A DNA stretch of 64,000 nt, taken from positions 3,968,001 to 4,032,000 of the forward strand of contig AP019416.1 of NCBI GenBank assembly GCA_004295565.1, in the 5' to 3' direction. The DNA is from Vreelandella olivaria (GTDB lineage: Bacteria > Pseudomonadota > Gammaproteobacteria > Pseudomonadales > Halomonadaceae). Positions within the stretch are counted from its first letter, which is position 1; each line of letters starts with the position of its first letter. This document shows, piece after piece, positions 55,687 through 64,000 of this stretch. A model generated the notes under the pieces. It saw nothing but the letters and a program-made list of their open reading frames with translations, was not told where the DNA came from and searched no databases. The position numbers and the translations under genes are program-made.

Positions 55687-55773
55687 TCAGCGCACGAGCA
55701 GCTGCGGTTCGTTCATGGTGATGGCGATTTCATAACACTGCTTAGGCGCAAAATCGGACGATGAAGTATTCAT
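55687..55773 (-). CDS. Small coupled ORF of 28 codons, unknown
   Basis: The ATG overlaps the stop of the upstream SDR gene as ATGA, the arrangement seen for coupled genes elsewhere in this window. The peptide begins MNTSSSDFAPKQ and ends NEPQLLVR. It has no recognisable domain or membrane segment. It could be a genuine small protein, or the start of a gene lost by deletion or frameshift before the TRAP operon. Confidence 0.35.
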   Translation of the reverse strand: MNTSSSDFAPKQCYEIAITMNEPQLLVR

Positions 55774-56533
55774 GGCATTAACTGCCCGCCGTTGACCTCG
55801 ATGATTTGGCCAGTGACGTAGCCACTGAGCGTATCGGTGCCAAGAAACACATACGCACCCACGCACTCTTCCGCCGTGCCCAAGCGCCCCATGGGAATCG
55901 ACGCCCGAGCAGCGGCTAAATGAGCCTCACTGGAGTGGCGGTCATGAAAATCGGTTGCAATCGTACCGGGGGCCACGGCATTCACGCGGATATTGTCGAC
56001 CGCTAGTTCCTTGGCCATATTGCGGGTTATCGTACTGACAAACCCCTTGGCAGAGGCGTATAACCCGGCACCACCCCGCCACCGTTGCGCGCGGCAATCG
56101 AAGTAGTGTGGATAATATTCCCGCCCCCTGCGCGGCGAAAATGCGGCAGCGCTGCGCGGCTGGCCATGATCACCGAGCGGACATTAAGATCCATGACCCG
56201 GTCATATTGGTCATCGTCCATCTCATCCAAGCCAACCCGGCCCATCATGTCCCCCGCGTTATTGATCAACAGATCCAAACCGCCTAACCGCTCGGCAGCA
56301 TCGTCAACAAGCTTTTGGGTTTCACTGGTGTGACTGACATCCGCTTTAAGGGTAAAGGCGTCGCCACCTGCATCACGAATAGCCTGTGCCACCGCTTCGG
56401 CGGGCGCTTCACTGCTGTGATAGTGCACCGCCACGTGGGCCCCTAGCGCGCCCAACTGCTTAGCCACGGCGGCGCCGATGCCGCGGCTAGCCCCGGTAAT
56501 CAATACTCGCTTGCCTTTCCACTCGTCTAACAT
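55770..56533 (-). CDS. Short-chain dehydrogenase/reductase
   Basis: SDR of about 254 aa. TGASRGIG (residues 13-20) binds NAD(P); NNAGD, a serine in HTTSIAAR and the restored YASAK give the catalytic set. One indel near 56070 shifts the frame between the Ser and Tyr. It ends SGYVTGQIIEVNGGQ. It diverges from the xylX-fucD operon. By position it could be the L-fucose or D-arabinose 1-dehydrogenase missing from that route, but the sequence alone only supports a general SDR call. Confidence 0.8.
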
Positions 56534-56664
56534 GAAATTCTCCTTAATGCTTTTTTGCTTTTATTGTTGAACGCCGTGCTCGGTGAAGTCGCCGTCATCT
56601 AGACAGATTTACCTATCGACCCGAAATAGAGCGGTGCGCTAGAGTAAGGCATGAACTGGCATAC

Positions 56665-56677
56665 CTGTCATACAACA
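56665..56677. promoter_or_regulatory. GTCATAC-type box upstream of xylX
   Basis: CTGTCATACAACA differs by one base from the box upstream of the keto-deoxy-fuconate dehydrogenase (48545-48557). Both lie about 115-120 nt before the first start codon of their operon. Confidence 0.45.
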
Positions 56678-56778
56678 CGATATCCATAACAGGATAGGCG
56701 ATGGCGCACCAACCGCCAGTCGCACACCATTTTAAAGACCCACTTATGACTGTTCCATCATTACTACAGGAGGTACGC

Positions 56779-57940
56779 ATGAACCCACTTTCCGTTACTG
56801 ACGCCGTTCCCAATGACCTGGATAACGCGCTGCTGGTTGGCCGTGTATGGCTGGATGGCCCGCATGCTGGACCTGCATTGGTGTCCGTGCACGATGGCCA
56901 AGTCATTGATATCACCGATCTTGGCCCGACCATGGCCGACCTGCTTGAACGCGACGACCTGCTGGAAGTAGTCAAACGCGCAGAAGGTAAGCCGCTGGGC
57001 AGTTTGGAAACACTCCTGGCTAACTCCCAGGCGTCGCCAGCGCAAGCGCCCTACCTGCTCGCCCCTTGCGATGTGCAGGCGGTTAAAGCGTGCGGCGTCA
57101 CTTTTGCAGTCAGCCTGATGGAGCGAGTGATTGAGGAGCAAGCGGGGGCGACCCCGCCCGTGCTGACGAACTGCGTGACGACTTACAGGCACTGATCGGC
57201 AGCGATCTTTCCAAGATTGCACCGGGTTCTGAAGAAGCGATGGCGCTTAAAAAAGCGCTACAGGCCCGCGGCGGCTGGTCGCAATATATGGAAGTGGGCA
57301 TCGGCCCCGATGCTGAAGTGTTCACCAAATCCCAGCCACTCTCCTCGGTAGGCTTTGGCACCCCGGTGGGTTTGCACCCGTCATCTCAATGGAATAACCC
57401 CGAGCCCGAGATTGTCCTAGCGGTGGACAGCCGTGGTCAGGTGCGTGGCGCGACCCTAGGTAACGACGTCAACCTGCGCGACGTTGAGGGGCGCAGCGCG
57501 CTGCTGCTCGGCAAGGCAAAGATAACAACGCCTCCTGCTCTATTGGCCCCTTCATTCGTCTCTTCGATGACCACTTCGATATCGACAGCGTGCGCAACTG
57601 TCAGGTATCGCTGCGTATTGAGGGTGAAGACGACGACTTTCTGCTTCAGGGCGAGAGCGATATGCGCGAAATCAGCCGCGACCCGCTGGATCTCGTCAGT
57701 CAAACCATCGGCGCCCACCATCAATACCCGGACGGCTTTATGCTGTTCCTCGGCACCATGTTCTCGCCCATTCAGGATCGCGACGGTAAGGGCCAAGGTT
57801 TCACTCATCATATGAATGACCGCGTCACTATCGCCACCCCGGCCCTGGGCGCACTGGTCAATAAGGTAGGTAGAAGCGATCAGCTGCCGCCCTGGACCTA
57901 CGGTATTCGCGAACTGATGCGCCACTTGGCACGCCGCTAA
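56779..57940 (+). CDS. xylX: 2-keto-3-deoxy-D-xylonate dehydratase XylX (FAH fold)
   Basis: Enzyme of about 387 aa converting 2-keto-3-deoxy-D-xylonate to 2-oxoglutarate semialdehyde. The runs VKACGVTFAVSLMERVIEEQ, IGPDAEVFTKSQPLSSVG, WNNPEPEIVLAV, LGNDVNLRDVEGRSALLLGKAK and YPDGFMLFLGTMFSPIQDRD match Caulobacter XylX almost block for block. Indels near 57153 and 57522 interrupt it. A consensus AGGAGG lies 6 nt before 56779. It is the first gene of an operon with fucD, not with xylD. Confidence 0.88.
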
Positions 57941-57991
57941 TACTCCTCTTATCAATCAGTACGCCACCCCCTCAACGCCAAGGAGAGCACA

Positions 57992-59290
57992 ATGACAACC
58001 ATCACTCGCGTCGAGATCCAGGATATCCGTTTTCCCACCTCGCGTTCTCTGGATGGCTCGGATGCCATGAATGCCGCGCCGGATTACTCCGCCGCCTACG
58101 TCATCCTGCACACCGATGACGGCAGCCCTGAAGGGCATGGGTTAACCTTTACCATTGGCCGCGGCAATGAGATTGTCGTCACCGCCTTGCAGTCGCTGTC
58201 ACCGCTGATTGAAGGGCGAACGCTTGCCTCAATGACCGACAATATGGGTACCTTCTGGCGGGAAATTACCGGCGACAGCCAACTACGCTGGATCGGCCCC
58301 GACAAAGGCGCAATTCACCTAGCCACCGCCGCCATCGTTAACGCCGTGTGGGATATGTGGGCGAAAAACGAAGGCAAGCCGGTATGGAAACTGCTGGTGG
58401 ATATGACGCCGGAACAGCTGGTGCGCTGCCTCGATTTCCGTTTTGTCACCGATGCGCTAACACCCGAAGAAGCGATCTGTTTGCTACGCCGCCAATCCTC
58501 TGGCAAAGCCGCCCGGGAAGCCGAAATGCGCAGCGATGGCTACCCGCCTACACCACCTCCGCAGGCTGGCTGGGCTACAGCGACGAGAAAGTGCGCGGCC
58601 TGGCCCGGGAAGCGCTGGCCGAAGGCTGGACGCACTTCAAGCAGAAGATTGGCGGCGATATCGAAGAGGACGCCCGCCGCGCGGCGCTGCTGCGCGAGGA
58701 GATCGGCTGGGACAACGTGCTGATGATGGACGCCAATCAGGTGTGGGAAGTCGACGAAACGGTCACCAAAATGCGCCGTCTGGCGGAATTCGATCCGCTA
58801 TGGATCGAAGAACCCACCAGCCCTGACGATATTCTCGGCCATGCAGAAATCCGCCACCGGGTAGCGCCTATCGGCGTTGCCACTGGCGAGCACTGCCATA
58901 ACAAAGTGATGTTCAAGCAGTTCTTCCAGGCCGATGCCATCGACTATTGTCAGCTCGATGCGGCACGCCTGGGTGGGCTCAACGAAGTTATTTTAGTAAC
59001 GCTGATGGCCGCCAAGTTCGGCGTACCGATCTGCCCCACGGCGGTGGCGTTGGGCTGTGTGAATATACCCAACATATCTCACTGTTCGACTATATCGCGG
59101 TATCCGGCAGCCTTGAGGGCCGTGTGCTTGAGTATGTGGATCACTTACACGAACACTTTATCGACCCGGTAGTCATCAACCGTGGCCGCTACCAGGTGCC
59201 TGAGGCGCCGGGTTACAGCATTGCCATGCATGCGGAGTCCCAAGCCCAGCACCGCTTCCCGAGGGCGCGGCCTGGCAGGAAGAGAGTTAA
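57992..59290 (+). CDS. fucD: L-fuconate dehydratase (enolase superfamily)
   Basis: Enzyme of about 432 aa removing water from L-fuconate to give 2-keto-3-deoxy-L-fuconate. Features are YTTSAGWLGYSDEK, the Lys base in FKQKIGGD, metal ligands in MMDANQVW, WIEEPTSPDD and GEHCHNKV, and the His region HGGGVGLCEYTQH. HEHFIDPVVINRGRY near the C-terminus is typical of FucD. At least three indels (near 58540, 59040 and 59253) break it. AAGGAG precedes the ATG. The stop overlaps the next gene as TAATG. Close enzymes also accept D-arabinonate. Confidence 0.87.
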
Positions 59291-60716
59291 TGACCGACAC
59301 CACACCCTTTTAGATGAGCTCACCAGCCTGCTCGGCGAACGCGGTCTGCTGCGCGAGCCGGAGGCCATGGCCCGCTACGTCAGCGACTGGGCGGGCGACA
59401 CATTAGGCATGCCGTTAGCCGTGGCCCGCCCGGCCAACACCTTGGACGTCGCCGAAGTCGTTAAGCGCTGCTATGAGCAAGGCGTCGCCATGACACCCCA
59501 GGGCGGCCATAGCGGCCTGGTGGCAGGCGCCTTGCCCGCCGCAAACGGTCAGGAACTGGTGATCAGCCTGGAGCGCTTAAACAGCGTGCGCGCCATTGAT
59601 GCGGTTAACTTCACCATCACGGTGGACGCGGGCTGTATTCTTGAGAACGTTAAGCTGGCGGCGTTTGAGCATGACTGCGACTTCCCGCTCTCGCTAGGTG
59701 CACAAGGCAGCTGTCAGATCGGCGGCAATATTGCCACCAACGCGGGAGGGCTTAACGTACTGCGCTACGGCATGATGCGCGAGCTGGTGCTGGGGCTTGA
59801 AGTGGTGCTGCCCGATGGGCGCATCTGGGAAAGCCTGAGTGCGTTGCACAAGGACAACCGCGGTTACGATCTTCAACAATTGTTTCTAGGCAGCGAAGGC
59901 ACCCTGGGTATTGTGACCGGCGCGGTGCTCAAGCTCTCACCGCGCCCGACCCAAAACCGCACCGCGCTGCTCGGGCTGCCCTCCGTTCAGGCGGTGATTG
60001 ATCTCTACGGTTTGGCGCGCCGGGAGTGCTGCGATTTACTGACTGCCTTCGAGCTAATCCCCCGCCGCTGTATCGAGCTCGCCATCGAAGCTACTCCGGA
60101 ACTAAGCGACCCAATGGACAGCGCCTACCCCTGGTACGTGTTGATGGAAATCGCGGCAACGGGGCCGGTGGATCTCGGCTCGATGCTGGAAGCGCTGCTG
60201 GAAAACGGTATGGAACGCGAACTGGTGCTGGATGGCGCGCTGGCCTCCAGCGACACCCAGTCCGCCCAGCTTTGGCAGTTCCGCGAAAGCATGTTGGAAG
60301 GCCAACGGCGGCGCGGCGAGCACCTGCGCACCGATATATCGGTGCCTATCTCGGCAATTCCCGACTTCGTCAGCCGAGCCAGTGACGTGGTCATGGCGGC
60401 GTCACCCGAGTGCGAAATCATTGCCTACGGCCATGTGGGCGATGGCAATCTGCACTTCAATATCCTGCCGCCCGTATCACTGGCGGACAGCGACAAGAGA
60501 ACCCACTTGCATGACCTGGAGGAGCGGCTATTTGACGTCCTTGACGACTTCCACGGCAGCATCAGCGCCGAGCACGGCATTGGCCGCACCAAGCAAGCGC
60601 CTTATCTGGCGCGGCTATCGCCTGTTGAGCGGGAAATGGTCAGCGGCATTAAAGCGCTGTTTGACCCTAAGGGTCTGATGAATCCAGGGAGGATCCTGCC
60701 TGCAAAGGAGCACTAA
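59290..60716 (+). CDS. FAD-linked D-2-hydroxyacid dehydrogenase (D-lactate / D-2-hydroxyglutarate type)
   Basis: Flavoprotein of about 475 aa. The N-terminal FAD-binding (PCMH) domain has MTPQGGHSGLVAGA, GGNIATNAGGLNVLRYGMMRELVLGLE and GSEGTLGIVTGAVLKL. The C-terminal domain has the metal-site blocks YGHVGDGNLHFN and EHGIGRTK, ending FDPKGLMNPGRIL. One T or C is missing near 59310, so only the first seven codons are out of frame. It is coupled to fucD by TAATG. It should pass electrons from a D-2-hydroxy acid to the respiratory chain. Confidence 0.85.
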
Positions 60717-60728
60717 CAACGCCTACCT

Positions 60729-60753
60729 GCCCCGCGGAACAACGCCGCGGGGC
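60729..60753. terminator. Bidirectional terminator between convergent operons
   Basis: GCCCCGCGG pairs perfectly with CCGCGGGGC (9 bp, all but fully GC) around a 7-nt loop, between the stop of the flavoprotein gene and the end of the convergent dctM. U-tracts are weak in both directions. Confidence 0.6.
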
Positions 60754-60775
60754 GGTTCTACCAGGAACGCCTTGA

Positions 60776-62070
60776 TCAATACCCCATAGCGTCTGGCAGC
60801 CAGGTCGCCAGCCCAGGCACAGCGATCAGCAGCAAAATAGTGGCGATAATCGGCAGTAAGAACGGCATGATCGCCGTAACGACCTGACCGTAGCGCAGCC
60901 GGGTAATGCCCACCATCAAAAACAGCACGGTGCCGAAGGGCGGCGTAATTACCCCACCGAAAGCGTAATCACCATCACGATACCAAAGTGAACGGGGTCT
61001 AACCCGGCACTGAGTGCCGCAGGCACCACAATTGGGGTGAAAATCAGGATGCTTTCGATCACCGACATAAAGCAGCCGATCAGCAGGAAGAACAGCGCGA
61101 AGCAGAGCAGCAGTGCAAACATGGGCATATCGATGCTGGCGACCTGGCCCGCCAACGCCTGTGGGATGCCCATGCGCACCAGAATCCAGCCATAAAAGCT
61201 GGAGACCGCAATAATCAGCAGGATCACCGCACTGAACATCAGCGTACGCTGAAAGGCATTGAATAGATCCCGCCAATTCAAGTCTCGATAGATCAAGCCA
61301 CCCAGAATAACCGCGTAAAGCGAGGCAATCGCGCCGGCTTCCGTCGGCGTGAAAAAGCCGCCCCAAATGCCACCAACAATAATCGCCGGCATCATCAACG
61401 GCAGAATTGCACGCTTACCCGTGCGGGCGACTTCGCAGGCATCAAAGGGCGTGGGTTTAGGCATCACCACCTTGCCAGTGGTTGCCAGCAGAACCGTCAT
61501 CCCCATCAGTAGCAACGCCATTAAAATACCCGGCAGCAGCCCCGCCATAAACAGCCCGCCGATGCTCACATTGGCCAGCCAGCCATAAACCACCAGCGCA
61601 ATACTCGGCGGCAAAATCGGCCCAATAACACTGGAGGCGGCGGTAATACCGGTGGAGTAGTCCAGCGCATAGCCACGCTCTTTCATGGCCTTGATTTCAA
61701 TGCTACCCAGCCCGGCAGCATCGGCAACGGCGGTGCCTGACATAGTGGCAAAGATGGAGCTGGCGACCACGTTAGCGTGGCCTAGGCCGCCCTTGGTAAA
61801 GCCCACCAAAGCGGTGGCAAAGTCGAAAATCCGCGTGGTCGTCGAGCCGATATTCATGATATTGGCGGCCAAAATAAACAGCGGTATCGCCAGTAGGGTA
61901 AAGTTATTGAGCGTTTGCACCATACGTAGCGGCAAAAGCTCGACAGGCAAACCGCCAGTCCCGGTAAATACCAAGGCGATAAACGAGGTGACACCAATAG
62001 CGACGACTACCGGCAAGCCAATCGCCATTAGCACTAACAGGCCACCAACAAAAATCAGTAGTTCGGTCAT
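60776..62070 (-). CDS. dctM: TRAP transporter large permease DctM
   Basis: Large permease of about 431 aa. Blocks are NNFTLLAIPLFILAANIMNIG, SGTAVADAAGLGSIEIKAMKERG, IGPILPPSIALVVYGW, GFFTPTEAGAIASLYA and, after the frameshift, GVITPPFGTVLFLMVG. The single indel is near 60957. Its ATG overlaps the dctQ stop (ATGA). It is the last gene of the rightmost TRAP operon. Confidence 0.88.
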
Positions 62071-62620
62071 GGCTTAACGATTCCTTCTTCCTGCCCCTCT
62101 TCACCAGGCGCAGCCAACCAAACCACCGGCCCCCGCAGGGTTTGCCACACGGCGATCAGCGCCATACCCAAAAAGCTGAAAAACACTCCGTAATAGAGGT
62201 AGCTGAAGCTGATACTTAACGAGACGGTTTTATTGTTGGCGCTCATGTCCGACATAATCCATGCACCCCAGGCGGCGAGAGCAAAAAAGCGCATGAGATC
62301 AGCGCCGTCAGCCGATACTGAATATTTTTACCCAGGCCTGAGAGCTTGTGGCTAAACAGATCCACCACCAGGTGCTCGCTGCGCACCCACGCCGATAGCG
62401 AACCAAAGCCAATCGCGTAGATGGCCAGCATGGACGCCACCTCTTCTGTCCAGGGCATACCCAGCCCCAGCAGGTCGCGGGCAATCACCGCCGCCACGAT
62501 CAACAGCAGGATGGCCGCCATTAACGCCACGCCTACCCCATCGCATAGGCGGGTGACACCGCGCAGCGTATAGAAAGCGATTCGATCCGGCCCTTGGCTG
62601 GGCGCTACAGCGTCTTCCAC
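62067..62620 (-). CDS. dctQ: TRAP transporter small permease DctQ
   Basis: Four-helix subunit of about 184 aa. RDLLGLGMPWTEEVASMLAIYAIGFGSLSAW and RSEHLVVDLF are the conserved blocks. One indel near 62290 shifts the last two helices (SYLYYGVFFSFLGMALIAVWQ). The start lies 125 nt after the dctP stop, beyond a strong hairpin. Confidence 0.83.
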
Positions 62621-62699
62621 AGCAGAACTCCTTACCCTGACGTCTTTTGTTTCGGTTATGAAAATTTATTTGTCTTGTAAAACTTTCTTTACCTGTAAG

Positions 62700-62728
62700 A
62701 CAGCGACGGCCCAGTGGGCCGCCGCTGT
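62700..62728 (-). promoter_or_regulatory. Intercistronic stem-loop between dctP and dctQ
   Basis: ACAGCG-A-CGGCCC pairs with GGGCCG-C-CGCTGT: 12 bp with one mismatch and a 3-nt loop, immediately after the dctP stop (62745). Confidence 0.7.
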
Positions 62729-62744
62729 TCCTGCCAAAGGAGGT

Positions 62745-63723
62745 TTACTCGCTCTGGTCACCCAGGGCATCTTCACGAACACCGTCGGCCATGTCAGCCA
62801 TAACACGATCAATGGCCGGTAACGCCGCTTCGCGGAAAGGTGTCACATCCGGTTCAATGACGGTCATCCCTTCATCCTGAAGTGCTTCTAGATAGAACTC
62901 GTCGAGCTCACGCTCTTGCTCTGATCCGTATTGACGAGCTACGTCGATCGCCTCTTCAATCAACGCCTGATCATCGGCTTCTAAGCCATCCCACCAGCGT
63001 GAACTGGCCACCCAACTCCACGGAAACTGTACGTGGCTGGTCATAATCAGGTAGTCCTGTACTTCCCATAGGCGACGGGTATAGGGGAGGAAAGCGAGTT
63101 CTCGTGGCCATCTACCTGGCCGGTTTGCATGGCGAGATAAATCTCTGGTGCCGGCACGTTCACCACTTGAGCGCCAATCTCTTCCCACACTTCCAGCCAT
63201 ACCGGCAGCGAAGGCAGGCGCAGGCGAAAACCTTCCAGATCCTCCGGTGTGTGAATCTCCTTATTCGCCGTCATATGGCGAGGGCCGCGGTGCTGCAAAC
63301 CAAAATATTTCAGGCCGCCCTGGCTTTCTGCTTTCTCCACCAGCGCTTGGCCGGAAGGGCTCTCCATATAGGCGTCTACTTCATCCCAGGTGGTGAACAC
63401 AAAGGGCACGGTGATGGCGTCGTATTCAGGCGCATACTGCTGGCGCCAGTTACCACCGGTAATGGAGAGCTGGGTTTGGCCCAGGTTGAGCAGTTCCAAC
63501 ACGGCGTTCTCACCGCCAAGAGAACCGGCTAAAAAGGACGCACTTCAAAGCGGCCGGGGGCCTGCTCCTCTAAATATTCAGCAAAGCGCTCCACCGCGGC
63601 GCTTTCCGAACCGCCCTCACTCATAGTGTTGTTGACTTGAATTTCGATGGGGTTAGCCAAGACGAACGGGGCCGTCGTTAGCATGCCTAGGGTCGCCAGC
63701 GTGGCAAGCAGTTGTTTCCGCAT
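62745..63723 (-). CDS. dctP: TRAP transporter solute-binding protein DctP
   Basis: Periplasmic binding protein of about 326 aa with signal peptide ending VLA-NP. Ligand Arg lies in FRLRLPSLPVWLEVWEEIGAQ; APEIYLAMQTGQVDGHEN is the DctP block. Indels near 63530 and 63085 break the frame. First gene of the rightmost DctP-Q-M operon. It is more diverged from the other DctPs here (VNVPAPEIY instead of PTPIAFSEVY), suggesting a different ligand. Confidence 0.86.
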
Positions 63724-64000
63724 GGGATTGTCTCTCTACGGTTGTCGTTATTGGATGTGGTGCTTTGCTGTATTTTCGTAACGCTTAACTGATATTGAAA
63801 CAAGCTGCCCATGGGCTCAAATCGACGTTTAAGAAGGCTGACTTCGTCAAATACGATGGCTAGAAACGCCGCTATAGCAGGCTTTTTAACCTCCCTCTCC
63901 GTTATACGACCAAAGATGAACACCTGACGGCTGTAATCAACCTACTGTCTCGCACGTCTTAGGCCAGTGAACGGTTAAGTAGCGATGCTTAGCTTTCTCA
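63724..64000. other. Upstream region of the rightmost TRAP operon
   Basis: No supported gene. Short ORFs here lack ribosome sites and family features. It probably carries the promoter of the dctPQM operon at 63723, but I could not identify a clear -35/-10 pair. Confidence 0.4.

Noticed and set aside
58947-60716. A fusion of the FucD C-terminus with the FAD dehydrogenase
   Set aside because: Two indels (near 59253 and 59310) remove the FucD stop and the real ATG at 59290. The corrected genes are coupled by TAATG, not fused.
63687-63923. 78-codon minus-strand ORF at the right end
   Set aside because: It overlaps the dctP start in another frame, lacks a ribosome site and has no recognisable content.

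Overview
This 64-kb window looks like a sugar and sugar-acid catabolic island from a gammaproteobacterium, most likely Halomonas or a close relative. The grounds are moderately high GC, Halomonas-like protein sequences, many TRAP and TTT (tripartite tricarboxylate) transporters, and oxidative rather than phosphorylative pentose use. That placement is inference; there is no rRNA or housekeeping marker. I see about 55 protein genes, no tRNA or rRNA, no CRISPR and no transposase. About three quarters of the genes are broken by one-base gains or losses, nearly all in homopolymer runs. Intact, family-typical sequence resumes after each break, and operon spacing is normal. I treat these as probable sequencing or assembly errors, and gene ends below are given across the frameshifts.

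Layout. (1) 1-14440, minus strand: after the start of an unknown secreted protein at the left edge comes a 12-gene co-directional run. It encodes a ribose-type ABC importer, a TIM-barrel isomerase, a Gfo/Idh/MocA oxidoreductase, an SDR resembling xylose 1-dehydrogenase, a second ABC importer with an intracellular GH43 beta-xylosidase, and a sugar-proton symporter. A ROK regulator (14651-15874) is divergent. (2) 15917-22691, minus: L-arabinose uptake (periplasmic mutarotase, AraFGH) and L-arabonate dehydratase. (3) 22754-29855: a MITE-like repeat, a LysR regulator, a TRAP transporter, an AraD1/GguC-type 2-keto-3-deoxy-L-arabonate dehydratase and 2-oxoglutarate semialdehyde dehydrogenase. (4) 30082-42434: TctABC plus a second TctC, HpaI-type aldolase, Fe-alcohol dehydrogenase, UxaA/GarD-type dehydratase, GntR regulator, two beta-hydroxyacid dehydrogenases and an Ldh2-type dehydrogenase. 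This is probably an aldaric or aldonic acid pathway; part of it is visibly AT-richer. (5) 42483-47014, minus: D-xylonate dehydratase (XylD), EamA exporter, GntR/FCD regulator and an arabinose/galactose 1-dehydrogenase. (6) 47293-63723: L-fucose-type oxidation genes (2-keto-3-deoxy-L-fuconate dehydrogenase, diketo-acid hydrolase, FucD), XylX, an FAD-linked 2-hydroxyacid dehydrogenase, two full TRAP systems and one orphan TRAP binding protein.

How it fits together. D-xylose would go to xylonate, then via XylD, XylX and the semialdehyde dehydrogenase to 2-oxoglutarate (Weimberg route). L-arabinose would go via the 1-dehydrogenase, arabonate dehydratase, AraD1 and the same semialdehyde dehydrogenase. 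L-fucose would go via FucD, the SDR and the FAH hydrolase to pyruvate and lactate. No lactonase is visible. Two regulatory patterns cut across the region: a stem-loop follows eight of nine solute-binding-protein genes, and a shared 23-nt element precedes two distant TRAP genes, one of them divergent from xylD.
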